Shown in pieces: positions 7,952 through 16,930 of a DNA stretch of 64,000 nt. Location of the stretch: NCBI GenBank assembly GCA_048267165.1, contig JBLWYD010000011.1, forward strand, positions 1 through 64,000, given 5' to 3'. The DNA is from PGYR01 sp048267165 (GTDB lineage Bacteria > Bacteroidota > Ignavibacteria > Kapaibacteriales > UBA2268). The stretch's first letter is position 1. Each line of letters begins with the position of its first letter. The notes beneath the pieces were generated by a model. The model was not told the DNA's origin. It did not search any database and worked only from the letters and a program-made list of their open reading frames with translations. A program made the position numbers and the translations under genes.

Positions 7952-9040
7952 CTACTTTATCATCTTGTTGAGTTCTTTGGCTCTTATAAAGTGAATCAAA
8001 TCCTTAACATTTTCGCTATTACCACGAGTACCAATGAATATAGCATTGTCTGACTCTATTACTATCAGATTATCTACATCTGTAACAGCTATGAATTTTT
8101 CGGTTGATTTTATCAAACAGTTGCTCGTTTTAAGAGCAATCACATCGCCCTTAAGTACGTTATTATGTTTGTCTTTTTCGCAATGATTGAAATACTCGTC
8201 CCAAGTTGCCAAATCGCTCCAACCGAAATTTGATTTCACAATATATAACTTCTTTGTCTTCTCTAATAAACCATTATCAATAGATACAGAGTTTATCTGC
8301 TTATATACATAGCTTCTATTTTCATTGAAATCCTCTGCCCCAACTTTAGCTTCTATTTTCTTAATTAGCCCTGAAAGCATTGGCAAATGCTCGCTAACTT
8401 CATAACGTAGTACATTCATCTTTACAGAGAATATACCTGTATTCCAGACAAAATCGCCCGACTCAATGAATCTACTTGCAGTATCTATATCAGGTTTTTC
8501 GGCGAATACTTTTGCTTTTCTGACACCAGAATTTAACAATTCTTCATCTATATCATTATCAGCATATTGTATGTAGCCCAACTGACTGTTAGGGAATTCG
8601 GGCTCGATGCCAACTGACACTATACCTTCTGTTGCAATCGCAGCTTCTATCGAAGTTTCAATTGCCGATATATATTCGTCTTCATTTCCTATTATATGAT
8701 CTGATGGAAATATAGTCATCACATCATTTTCATCATACTTATTATTTATCAATGCCTGTGCCAAAGCAATAGCTGGTGCTGTATTACGACCAAATGGCTC
8801 TAATAGGATATTATCTTTTGGAAGCGCCTCTATTGTAGATTGTAATAGCTTCTTATATTTTTTGAATGTTATGACATAAACATCAGCTGGATCATAATGT
8901 TTGCATATCAGATTATACGCATCTAACACCATCGGTAAATCCGAAACGAATGAGCGAAATTGCTTTGGGTGTACATCTGTACTTTCTGGCCATAATCTTC
9001 CACCAGTTCCACCAGCTAATATAACAGCTATTTTTTTCAT
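7952..9040 (-). CDS. manC: Mannose-1-phosphate guanylyltransferase
   Basis: 362 residues. It makes GDP-mannose from mannose-1-phosphate and GTP. The nucleotidyltransferase signature GGTGGRLWPES (10-20) with PKQF (25-28) is intact, and VFAEKPD with FVWNTGIF form the sugar-binding part. It lacks the C-terminal isomerase domain of bifunctional ManC enzymes. It is the last gene of the mnmG-rmlD-hldE unit, six bases after the heptose adenylyltransferase, which fits supply of activated sugars for LPS or glycoproteins. Confidence 0.93.
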   Translation of the reverse strand: MKKIAVILAGGTGGRLWPESTDVHPKQFRSFVSDLPMVLDAYNLICKHYDPADVYVITFKKYKKLLQSTIEALPKDNILLEPFGRNTAPAIALAQALINNKYDENDVMTIFPSDHIIGNEDEYISAIETSIEAAIATEGIVSVGIEPEFPNSQLGYIQYADNDIDEELLNSGVRKAKVFAEKPDIDTASRFIESGDFVWNTGIFSVKMNVLRYEVSEHLPMLSGLIKKIEAKVGAEDFNENRSYVYKQINSVSIDNGLLEKTKKLYIVKSNFGWSDLATWDEYFNHCEKDKHNNVLKGDVIALKTSNCLIKSTEKFIAVTDVDNLIVIESDNAIFIGTRGNSENVKDLIHFIRAKELNKMIK

Positions 9041-9046
9041 CTACGG

Positions 9047-9508
9047 CTACTCGTTTATTCGGTTAATAATATTCGTAGTTGACTTTCCATCCACAAAAGG
9101 GATGATCACAACTTCACCACCATTACTTTCTACTATATCTTTTCCTACAACATCTTCTTTTTTGTAATCTCCACCCTTCACTAATTTATTTGGGACAATT
9201 AGTGAAATAATTTCCTGCGGAGTGTCCTCATCGAAGATTACAACGTAATCTATGCTTTTTAGTTCCGAAATCACTATTGCTCTATCATTTTCGGAGTTGA
9301 TAGGTCGTTTTTCACCCTTTAAACGCCTCACAGACGCATCAGAATTTAAGCCAAGGATTAATATGTCTCCTTGCTGTTTCGCCTTCTGTAGGTAAAATAC
9401 GTGACCCGAATGTAAGATGTCAAAACAACCATTTGTGAAAACTATCGTTTTTCCATCACTTTTTAGCTTTTCGGAAAGCTCTTTTATATTTTTTCTTTCT
9501 ACTATCAT
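9047..9508 (-). CDS. rfaE2: D-glycero-beta-D-manno-heptose 1-phosphate adenylyltransferase
   Basis: 153 residues. It is a cytidylyltransferase-fold enzyme that activates heptose-1-phosphate with ATP for LPS inner core synthesis. The motif FTNGCFDILHSGH (24-36) contains the nucleotide-binding HxGH, and ENDRAIVISEL and the C-terminal VDGKSTTNII complete the family pattern. This is the stand-alone form of the HldE C-terminal domain. Its start overlaps the stop of the kinase gene by four bases, so both halves of HldE are present as coupled separate genes. Confidence 0.93.
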   Translation of the reverse strand: MIVERKNIKELSEKLKSDGKTIVFTNGCFDILHSGHVFYLQKAKQQGDILILGLNSDASVRRLKGEKRPINSENDRAIVISELKSIDYVVIFDEDTPQEIISLIVPNKLVKGGDYKKEDVVGKDIVESNGGEVVIIPFVDGKSTTNIINRINE

Positions 9509-10482
9509 AAATATGATAAGATGTCATCTTTCGTTACTGAAACAATTCCTGGTTCACCGCATACATATCCAGCAGCAATATTTGCTATTGTAGCTGCTTC
9601 GGTCATACTAGCCCCTCCAGATTTACAAGCAGCCAATGTAGCAATTACTGTATCACCTGCACCTGAAACATCTGAGACTAATCTAGCTTTAGTATCTACA
9701 TGATGAATAGTACCATTCGCCTCAAACAGCATCATACCTTTATCGCCAAGGGTTAGCAATACGTTCTCACAGCCCAATTTATTGAGCAATAAGCCACCCG
9801 CTATTTTTACTTCTTCTTCTGTTTTTATATCTACTTTTAGTGCTTGTGCAGCTTCTTTCTTATTGGGTTTGAACGCTGTAACCCCCTTATATACAAAGAA
9901 GTTGTCAAATTTTGGGTCAACGTAAACAGCTATATTTTTAGATTTAGCATACTTTAATACATCTTTTATTAGCTTAGTTGAAACTGCTCCTTTGTCATAA
10001 TCTCCAAATATAATTCCCTCTATATCTGAGTTTTCAGCTAAAGTTTTTAAAATATGTTTTTCACCTTCAGCATTTATAGAGTCACGTACTTCCCTATCGA
10101 GTCGGACTATTTGTTGATTATTACCTATTATACGTGTCTTTACTGTAGTCGGTCTGTTGCTATCTTTATAAAGTCCACTTGGGTCTATTCCTCGTTCCTT
10201 GCAGATTTGCTCGAACATTTCGGCGCTATTATCATCACCTATTATACCGCAAAGTATTGATTTTATACCCAGAGAATTGAGATTTGATGCAACATTTGCT
10301 GCTCCACCGAGGTGAAAAGTCTCATGTTCTAGGTCAATAACAGGCACTGGAGCTTCGGGTGATACACGTGTTACGCTACCCCAAAAGTATCTGTCTAGCA
10401 TTATATCACCTATAACGGCGATTTTCTTACCAGCGAAGTTTTTGAATATTTCTTTTACTCGTGTTTTATTTAGATTTTTCAT
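9505..10482 (-). CDS. rfaE1: D-glycero-beta-D-manno-heptose-7-phosphate kinase
   Basis: 325 residues. It is a PfkB/ribokinase-family enzyme that phosphorylates heptose-7-phosphate at C1. Motifs are IGDIMLDRYFWGSVTRVSPEAP near the N terminus, the HLGGAANVASNL substrate block, and DVSGAGDT (271-278), in which D277 is the likely catalytic base. It is the stand-alone form of the HldE N-terminal domain. The start overlaps the rmlD-like stop by four bases. Confidence 0.92.
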   Translation of the reverse strand: MKNLNKTRVKEIFKNFAGKKIAVIGDIMLDRYFWGSVTRVSPEAPVPVIDLEHETFHLGGAANVASNLNSLGIKSILCGIIGDDNSAEMFEQICKERGIDPSGLYKDSNRPTTVKTRIIGNNQQIVRLDREVRDSINAEGEKHILKTLAENSDIEGIIFGDYDKGAVSTKLIKDVLKYAKSKNIAVYVDPKFDNFFVYKGVTAFKPNKKEAAQALKVDIKTEEEVKIAGGLLLNKLGCENVLLTLGDKGMMLFEANGTIHHVDTKARLVSDVSGAGDTVIATLAACKSGGASMTEAATIANIAAGYVCGEPGIVSVTKDDILSYL

Positions 10483-11396
10483 TTACTATCTTTACTTAGT
10501 TGATGTTTTAGGTTTATAATACCTGTTTCTAAATCGGAAAATTTCATCCCAAGTGATGTTTCAGCTTTTAAATTGATCAAACCACCTTTTTCTGGTCTAA
10601 CTGCTTTCTGTTTTAATGCTGATGATGGAATTTGAGTTATTAGTTTTTTATCGAATCCGAAAATCTCCGCTATCAAAATAGCGATTTGGTATCGATTATA
10701 ATAACCTCTACCTGCAAAATTATAGATTCCTTTTCTTTTCTTGTCTATTATTTTGAAAACACCTTTGGCAATATCACTTGCCAAAGTTGGATTGCACCAT
10801 TGCCCGTCTATTATATTTAGCTTTTTTTCTTCTTTCAGGGCATCTATAACCCATCGGATGAAATCAGTTTTATTATAAGAACTGTTCCCATATACTACAT
10901 TTGTTCTTATTATGGTGCTATTTTTACCTGCCTCTATTCTTACTGCATTCTCCCCTGCTAGCTTAGATTTCCCATAATAGCTCAGTGGGTTTGGTAATGT
11001 ATCTTCTAAATAGGGCCCTTTTTTACCATCAAATATATAATCAGTAGAAAAGGTAATCAGATGATATTTGTACTTATTTGCGAAAAGAGCTAATGATTCA
11101 GGAAGAATAGCGTTCATTTCCATTGCCATTTTCTTATTTACTTCGCATCCATCTACGTCCGTCATTGCTGCTGCATTGATAACTACATCTGGTCTTTCAT
11201 CTTCTAATATAAAATCTAATGTTTTCTTTTCTCGAATATCGAATGTATATACCGCATCTTGTTTTCTCTTATTTATATATTCGGAGCCAGAGGAAAGCAG
11301 AACAATGCTGTAATCTGTTTCACGGCACAGGAACTTATAAGTTGCCTCTGCTACTTTACCCGATGCTCCCGTTATGATTACTTTCTTACCGATAAT
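10479..11396 (-). CDS. RmlD-like sugar-nucleotide reductase with a non-canonical start
   Basis: It is an SDR-family protein of the dTDP-4-dehydrorhamnose reductase type: FSTDYIFDG, the catalytic YYGKSKLAGE, and a C-terminal RPEKGGLINLKAE block. The first ATG (11165) would drop the NAD(P)-binding fold. The frame continues upstream, encoding GKKVIITGASGKVAEATY and PDVVINAAA, to an in-frame stop at 11403-11405 just after the parS site. No ATG, GTG or TTG exists in that stretch. The start is therefore ATT (11394-11396) or ATC (11391-11393) behind GAGGAAG, or the 5' end carries an error. I use the ATT, giving about 305 residues, the usual family length. The substrate is unproven; the neighbours suggest LPS sugars. 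Confidence 0.78.
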   Translation of the reverse strand: MIGKKVIITGASGKVAEATYKFLCRETDYSIVLLSSGSEYINKRKQDAVYTFDIREKKTLDFILEDERPDVVINAAAMTDVDGCEVNKKMAMEMNAILPESLALFANKYKYHLITFSTDYIFDGKKGPYLEDTLPNPLSYYGKSKLAGENAVRIEAGKNSTIIRTNVVYGNSSYNKTDFIRWVIDALKEEKKLNIIDGQWCNPTLASDIAKGVFKIIDKKRKGIYNFAGRGYYNRYQIAILIAEIFGFDKKLITQIPSSALKQKAVRPEKGGLINLKAETSLGMKFSDLETGIINLKHQLSKDSK

Positions 11397-11406
11397 ACTT
11401 CCTCAA

Positions 11407-11422
11407 TGTTTCACGTGAAACA
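11407..11422. promoter_or_regulatory. parS centromere site, copy 1
   Basis: TGTTTCACGTGAAACA matches the bacterial parS consensus TGTTnCACGTGAAACA at every position, and the palindrome extends to 20 bp (11405-11424). It lies directly after the mnmG stop codon. parS is bound by ParB, which loads at the site and spreads, and together with ParA segregates the origin region. parA and parB are not in this window. Confidence 0.9.
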
Positions 11423-13288
11423 TTATGACTTTAAATATAACGTTAAAATGGATACATCTGTTGCGGAGATGCCTGAAATACGTGATGCTTGACCCAATGA
11501 CCCAGGTTTTATCTTAGACAATTTCTCTTTTGCTTCAGTAGAAAGGGAATTAATACCGAAATAATCTGTGTTATCTGGTATCATTCTATTCTCATTCTTC
11601 AAGAAATGCTCTATCTCTGTCATCTGTCTCTTTATATAACCTTCATACTTTATCTCTGTCTCTAACTTATGCGTCAATTCACTAGAACGACTAACGGTTC
11701 TTAGATTCTTATATAAACTATCAGCACTATCTAGAACACCAGACATCTTTGTTCTAGAACGTTTAGTAAGCTGATAAATATCCGTAGAGAACTGTATTTC
11801 CGATTCATTAACAGATAATAGATAGTCGTTTACTTCTTCGGGTGATACTTTTAATTCTTTTGATTCAACGTAAGCTGCATCAACTATACTTTGCTTCTTA
11901 TTAATCTCATCCATTCTTCTATCGGAAACAAGACCAACTCTATGGCCATATTTAGCTAGGCGTATTTCAGCATTATCTTGGCGTAGTAATAATCTATACT
12001 CAGCTAAAGAAGTGAAGATTCTATAAGGTTCATTAGTACTTTTGTTGACTAAATCATCTATAAGAACACCGATATACGCTTCTGAGCGTTTAAGAACTAA
12101 CGGCTCTTCCCCCTTAATCTTCAAACCAGCATTTACACCTGCCATAAATCCTTGCACAGCGGCTTCCTCATAACCAGATGTACCGTTAATCTGACCAGCA
12201 AAGTATAATCCGCTAACAGCTTTCGTTTCTAATGTGAAACGCAATTGGTATGGGAAAAAGAAATCATACTCTACGGCATAACCCGGTACAGTTATATTTG
12301 CTTTCTCTAATCCAGGTATAGTAACGATTGCTCTCTTTTGTATATCTAAAGGTAAGCTAGTAGAATATCCATTTACATAAACAGAATTAGTATTAAGCCC
12401 TTCTGGCTCCAATAATATCTTATGGCTCTTACGTTCAGCAAATCTGAATATCTTATCTTCTATTGAAGGACAATAACGAGGCCCAGCCCCAGTAATATTA
12501 CCAGTGAACATAGGTGATTGGTCGAAACCTTCTTCCAATATACTATGTGTAGTCTCATTTGTATCGGATTGATGGCAAACCATAACATTACGAACGGCAG
12601 AAGATCTATGTGAAAACGGTACTGGCTCTCTATCTATATCAGCAGGCAACAAGTTTGAATAATCAATGCTTCGTGAATCAATTCTTGGCGGAGTTCCTGT
12701 CTTTAATCTACCTCTTTCGAAGCCATAATGATTAAGCATATCAGAAATCTTATCCGAAGTGTCTTCACCTATTCTACCACCTTTTGTTTGTACAAGACCT
12801 GTATGCATAACTGCTTTGAGGAAAGTACCAGCACAAAGCACTACAGCTTTGCATTCGATAGTACTACCGTCTTCTATTCGCAAGCCTACAACAGTGTCAT
12901 TCTCAATTAATATCTCTGTTGCCTTAGCTTTAATTAAGTTTAGGTTTCTTATATTCCCTAAAGTTTCAGTTACGTATAATGGGTAAAGATCTTTGTCTAT
13001 CTGGCAGCGAGGAGACCAAACAGCTGGCCCTTTTGATGTGTTAAGCATCTTAAATGAGATACCAGCTTTATCAGCAAGGTAAGGCATTTCCCCACCCAGT
13101 GCATCTAGCTCTCTAACTAAATGTCCTTTTGCAGAACCACCTATAGAGGGATTGCACGAGGGTTTACCCATATTGTCGAAACTCATTGTAAGCAAGCCTA
13201 CTTTTAGCCCCATACGTGCAGAAGCAATTGCGGCTTCTATGCCTGCGTGTCCTGCTCCGATTACTAGTATATCGTATTTATTATTCAT
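11423..13288 (-). CDS. mnmG: tRNA uridine-5-carboxymethylaminomethyl modification enzyme MnmG
   Basis: 621 residues, the full GidA length. It is an FAD-binding protein that works with MnmE to modify U34 of certain tRNAs. Seen: the N-terminal FAD motif VIGAGHAGIEAA (9-20), the catalytic-loop cysteine in GKPSCNPSIGG, GTPPRIDSRSID, GPRYCPSIEDK, the GxSGYEEA block, and the C-terminal helical domain ending ASRISGISATDVSILTLYL that contacts MnmE and tRNA. It heads the minus-strand unit ending in manC. A parS site lies on each side of the gene. gidA often sits near the chromosome origin, but rsmG is not adjacent here. Confidence 0.97.
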   Translation of the reverse strand: MNNKYDILVIGAGHAGIEAAIASARMGLKVGLLTMSFDNMGKPSCNPSIGGSAKGHLVRELDALGGEMPYLADKAGISFKMLNTSKGPAVWSPRCQIDKDLYPLYVTETLGNIRNLNLIKAKATEILIENDTVVGLRIEDGSTIECKAVVLCAGTFLKAVMHTGLVQTKGGRIGEDTSDKISDMLNHYGFERGRLKTGTPPRIDSRSIDYSNLLPADIDREPVPFSHRSSAVRNVMVCHQSDTNETTHSILEEGFDQSPMFTGNITGAGPRYCPSIEDKIFRFAERKSHKILLEPEGLNTNSVYVNGYSTSLPLDIQKRAIVTIPGLEKANITVPGYAVEYDFFFPYQLRFTLETKAVSGLYFAGQINGTSGYEEAAVQGFMAGVNAGLKIKGEEPLVLKRSEAYIGVLIDDLVNKSTNEPYRIFTSLAEYRLLLRQDNAEIRLAKYGHRVGLVSDRRMDEINKKQSIVDAAYVESKELKVSPEEVNDYLLSVNESEIQFSTDIYQLTKRSRTKMSGVLDSADSLYKNLRTVSRSSELTHKLETEIKYEGYIKRQMTEIEHFLKNENRMIPDNTDYFGINSLSTEAKEKLSKIKPGSLGQASRISGISATDVSILTLYLKS

Positions 13289-13302
13289 ATTATTTTCTAA
13301 TA

Positions 13303-13318
13303 TGTTTCACGTGAAACA
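13303..13318. promoter_or_regulatory. parS centromere site, copy 2
   Basis: A second perfect TGTTTCACGTGAAACA, with an 18-bp palindrome at 13302-13319. It lies in the 33-base gap between the outer membrane protein stop and the mnmG start. Its distance from copy 1 is 1896 bp. Read as peptide, both sites give MFHVKH, the typical parS artefact. Confidence 0.9.
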
Positions 13319-13321
13319 TTC

Positions 13322-14947
13322 CTATTGTGCGTCAAATTCAATACCGAATAATTGAGGCAATTTGTATATATGATCTTTGATTGGAGAGAAGAGTTGGTTG
13401 GTAGTGAATATAATACCACCAAACTTTCCGTCGTACATATTATATGCAAAATCAACTCTGAATATGCTATGTTCACCAGATGTTTTTCTACTATGAAATC
13501 GTAATCCTAAACCGACAGAGCTATAGAATTGTGCATCAGTAATCTTTACCGATTGATCCCATACGGAACCAATATCATAAAAGCCGGCAAGCTCAAAATC
13601 GAAAAGCCATAAATCTAATCCTGTGAAATATCTTATTTCTGCATTAGCTAAAAGACGATTATCTCCTGTAAATCTATTAGCATTATAACCACGTAATCCG
13701 AAATCATTATCTAATATAAGTTGTCTTAATGCCCCCCATCTCCAAGCGGTTTGTTGTCTGAATGAACCTGCTAAAGTAATATCATCAGATAGTCTATGAA
13801 GACCTAAACCGAGAAATTCTTGATAAGTATAAGATGCCGTAGCTCCTTTAAAAGCACTTCCAGCTGTTAGTTGACCAAATAGATAGTTAGTACCATCATA
13901 ATAACTTTGCTCACCTTGACCACCCAAATATAGCAAATTGTCCCCGCCAGATTCTATTGGGAATATCTTACCCAACACTACCCTACCGTATCCGCCAACA
14001 ACTAAGTCCTCTGTACGAAATAAGTTAACGCGTTCTACTGGTATAAACTTCTGTGATAATGAGCTAAATTGAATTAGTACTTTACCACTATTATCGAACG
14101 CTCTTCTGGACTGTGGTATTCCTCTATCTGTTTGATTATATTCAACTAAGCCGGTGAAGAACAGACGATTATCTCGGTTTATTGCTCTAGAGAAATATGC
14201 TCTCCCAATACGTTCCTGAAAAGGAAGTAAAATAGCTGTATCTAGATTGTTCAAATATAAGAAATCAGAGCCAAACGAGTTCTGCAACATCATACCATAA
14301 GACAACAAATCTTGCGTATTTCTGTACGGGTCTATAAAATTAATATTCTGGTCCGTACGAAATCTATTAGCTTGCAATGAAGCTAATAAACTAAAATCAG
14401 AGCGAAAGACTCTGGGCATTTCTAGTGAAGCAAACCCTTGCCAACGGATATCATTCTCATTTCTGTATAAACCTTCGAACTCTACCCTGTTACCTGTACC
14501 AAGTATATTCTTTTCTGAAAGTCGTCCACCATACTCAGAAATACCACCACCTGTTCCATAAAGAATTGAAGGTGTAAGCGACCATCTATCTTTGGTTATT
14601 ACATAAACATCATAGTAATCAAAACCAGTAGAGTCAAGTTCAATCCTTACCTCTGTGAATAGACCGGTCTGGCGTAAATTTCTCTCTGTTTCTAATATTT
14701 TTTGTTCAGTAAGATCATCATCTTTGCTGAATAACAGTTCGTCTTCTATAACATACGGTTTCGTAATCGTATGCAAAGCGTTCATCACGTCTTTTACATA
14801 CAATGCGTTTGACTCAGTTGAATCAAATACATTCCCATTTTCGATAATAATATTACCGAATCGGGGTTGTGCATTCACACTTAATACCGTTGTTACTAAT
14901 AAAGCGCCAAAGGTTATTAAAACTATCTTTATGTGGTTTATTACCAT
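13322..14947 (-). CDS. Outer membrane beta-barrel protein with POTRA domain (Omp85/D15-like)
   Basis: 541 residues. A signal peptide ends near VNAQ. A POTRA-like domain follows (FGNIIIENGNVFDSTE to GLFTEVRIELDSTGFDYYDVYVITKDRWSL), then repeated amphipathic beta strands typical of the surface-antigen D15 barrel, including GYNANRFTGDNRLLANAEIRYF near the end. Omp85 proteins insert or export proteins across the outer membrane. A single POTRA and shorter length make it a non-BamA paralogue with unknown cargo. Its start overlaps the purK stop by seven bases, so the two are cotranscribed. Confidence 0.8.
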   Translation of the reverse strand: MVINHIKIVLITFGALLVTTVLSVNAQPRFGNIIIENGNVFDSTESNALYVKDVMNALHTITKPYVIEDELLFSKDDDLTEQKILETERNLRQTGLFTEVRIELDSTGFDYYDVYVITKDRWSLTPSILYGTGGGISEYGGRLSEKNILGTGNRVEFEGLYRNENDIRWQGFASLEMPRVFRSDFSLLASLQANRFRTDQNINFIDPYRNTQDLLSYGMMLQNSFGSDFLYLNNLDTAILLPFQERIGRAYFSRAINRDNRLFFTGLVEYNQTDRGIPQSRRAFDNSGKVLIQFSSLSQKFIPVERVNLFRTEDLVVGGYGRVVLGKIFPIESGGDNLLYLGGQGEQSYYDGTNYLFGQLTAGSAFKGATASYTYQEFLGLGLHRLSDDITLAGSFRQQTAWRWGALRQLILDNDFGLRGYNANRFTGDNRLLANAEIRYFTGLDLWLFDFELAGFYDIGSVWDQSVKITDAQFYSSVGLGLRFHSRKTSGEHSIFRVDFAYNMYDGKFGGIIFTTNQLFSPIKDHIYKLPQLFGIEFDAQ

Positions 14948-16095
14948 TTAAAATTATTTGCTGCGTCTTCTGCAATTTTTACTGCTTCATCCGCAGTATT
15001 GGCGATTGCTGTTATATGCCCCATTTTCCTACCTACTCTTGATTCCGTTTTATCATATAAATGAAGCTTGGCTTTCTTTGTTAACATTTTGTCAGGATTG
15101 CGAGGTACACCGCTTCCGTCTCTTTCACCAAGTAAGTTAATCATACAAGCTGCACCCATTATCAAATCAGTATTCCCCAACGGAAGTCCAGTAATAGCTC
15201 TGATTGCATTTTCATATTGAGAAGTATAGCAACCCTCTATAGTATAGTGACCAGAGTTGTGCGGACGAGGAGCTATTTCATTAACTAGTACTTCCCCATC
15301 TGTCGTTAGGAATAATTCTATTCCGAATACACCAACTCCGTTAATAGCTTGAACGCATTTTACAGCCGATTGTTTAGCTTTCTCAGCAATTTTCTCCTCA
15401 ATCTGAGCTGGAGCAATTACTTTGTGGCAAATATGATTCCTCTGTATAGTCTCTACACAAGGGTAAACAACGACTTCGCCATTCTTACTACGAGCCACCA
15501 TTACTGCTAGTTCTTTTGTAAACTTAACGAATGATTCAGCAAGTAGTCCTGACTTATTGTTCTTAGTCAAGTTATTATATGCTTTTTCAATTTCATTTTC
15601 TTTGTCAACTGTTTCGTTGCCATAGCCATCATATCCGTATTTTCTTGCTTTAAGTACGAACGGATAACCGAAGCGAGCACCGAACTCTTTGCAATCTTCT
15701 ATATTATCCATCTTACCATAATTTGGTAAATCAAGTCCAGCATCTCGGAATGTGTTTTTCTGAATATATTTATCTTGGATAAGATTCATCGTTTTTGATG
15801 AAGGATAAACAGGCTTTAGTTCTTCTATATATTCTAATATTTCCGGATCGATGAACTCATTTTCCAATGTGATAACATCAACATTGCTGATGAAATGGTC
15901 TAGTCTTTCTCTATCATTACCAACACCTGAATAATCGAGTTTAGTCATAAACGAAGCCGGACTACCCGGTTTACCTTCGATAGTAGCGAAGCGAAGACCT
16001 AATCTATAGGCATCATTTGCCAGCATTTTTGCTAGTTGACCAGCACCTAAAACACCAACTATTAGCGACCCATTATCTATTCTTGATTGTAACAT
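14941..16095 (-). CDS. purK: 5-(carboxyamino)imidazole ribonucleotide synthase
   Basis: 384 residues. This ATP-grasp enzyme carboxylates AIR with bicarbonate and ATP in purine synthesis. The N-terminal GVLGAGQLAKMLA is the PurK signature. RKYGYDGYGN, the FVKFTKELAVMVAR segment and NEIAPRPHNSGHYTIEGC are the ATP-grasp core with its metal-binding Glu/Asn. The size is normal. purE is not adjacent, but purC lies 7 kb away. The ATG follows a gap of 190 bases. Confidence 0.95.
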   Translation of the reverse strand: MLQSRIDNGSLIVGVLGAGQLAKMLANDAYRLGLRFATIEGKPGSPASFMTKLDYSGVGNDRERLDHFISNVDVITLENEFIDPEILEYIEELKPVYPSSKTMNLIQDKYIQKNTFRDAGLDLPNYGKMDNIEDCKEFGARFGYPFVLKARKYGYDGYGNETVDKENEIEKAYNNLTKNNKSGLLAESFVKFTKELAVMVARSKNGEVVVYPCVETIQRNHICHKVIAPAQIEEKIAEKAKQSAVKCVQAINGVGVFGIELFLTTDGEVLVNEIAPRPHNSGHYTIEGCYTSQYENAIRAITGLPLGNTDLIMGAACMINLLGERDGSGVPRNPDKMLTKKAKLHLYDKTESRVGRKMGHITAIANTADEAVKIAEDAANNFKW

Positions 16096-16286
16096 TTGAC
16101 AACTTATTTTGTTTCTTAATTATATCTAGTTGCCAAAATTAAGATATTTTACTAACTTAGATAAATTTTAAAGTTATTTACACTCAAATATTAAACTTAA
16201 GGTGATATGTCTTCAGCCAATTCAACACCATCTCTGATGAAATACTAACTGGTCGGGTATTAGTACTCAACCAAAGTTACGAACCA

Positions 16287-16745
16287 TTGTCCATTTGCAC
16301 TCCAAAAAGAGCAATAACCCTCCTCTTTCTCTACAAAGCCGAATTAATAGAAAGAGCACATAATAAATTCATACATACTGTAAATAAGACATTCGAGCTA
16401 CCGAGTGTAATCAAGCTATGCGAATACCAACGAATACCCTACAGAGAAGTAGAACTTAGCAAAAAGAATATATTCCGTAGAGACGGTGGAAAGTGCCAAT
16501 ATTGCGGTACAGCCAAAGGAATACTAACAATAGACCACATAATGCCTAAATCACGAGGTGGCGATTCGAGTTGGGAAAACCTAACCACCGCCTGCTTCAA
16601 TTGTAACAATAAGAAGAGCAACAAAACACCAACAGAAGCCAAAATGCCGTTGTTAGGTAAGCCTCACAAGCCAAATTACGTACTATATCTAAATCAGAAA
16701 ATAGGAAATGTGGAAGAAGAATGGGAGCAGTTCTTGTTTGTGTGA
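16287..16745 (+). CDS. HNH endonuclease, 5' end disrupted
   Basis: HNH nuclease with two CxxC zinc knuckles (CQYCGTAKG, CFNCNNKK) around the core LTIDHIMPKSRGGDSSWENLTTAC. The usable TTG at 16287 truncates the protein, because in the same frame upstream the sequence encodes GRVLVLNQSYEPL, the conserved N-terminal strand of this family. That frame has no ATG, GTG or TTG before a stop at 16203. An ATG at 16237 (and another at 16207) lies one frame off and would join it if one base were added near 16246. So there is either a frameshift mutation, a sequence error, or an unusual start. Such small HNH proteins are common in Bacteroidota and of unknown role. Confidence 0.78.
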   Translation: MSICTPKRAITLLFLYKAELIERAHNKFIHTVNKTFELPSVIKLCEYQRIPYREVELSKKNIFRRDGGKCQYCGTAKGILTIDHIMPKSRGGDSSWENLTTACFNCNNKKSNKTPTEAKMPLLGKPHKPNYVLYLNQKIGNVEEEWEQFLFV

Positions 16746-16749
16746 CTAT

Positions 16750-16870
16750 GAATAAGTCATTGCGATGACTCAGAGCGAAGCGAAGAGGAGGTGCCTGCCA
16801 CGCGTTAGGTGTGGGCAATCTCTGTTTAGAATAAACAAGTCACTCTAACTGAAGTAAAGAGTCCAGGGAA
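16750..16870. repeat. Dispersed intergenic repeat
   Basis: The tract contains gtcattgcgatgact, cagagcgaagcgaagagga, gtgggcaatctc and aagtcactct...aaagagtccaggga. These are the reverse or direct forms of motifs seen in the other gaps. There is no gene here. Confidence 0.6.
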
Positions 16871-16930
16871 ATATAATTACTTTTTTATACCATATTTTAA
16901 TATATTGAATTTCATTATCCAGAGGAACTT

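Noticed and set aside
11317..11335. Half-parS-like TGTTTCACGG inside the rmlD-like gene
   Set aside because: The second half of the palindrome (TGAAACA) is missing; not a parS site.
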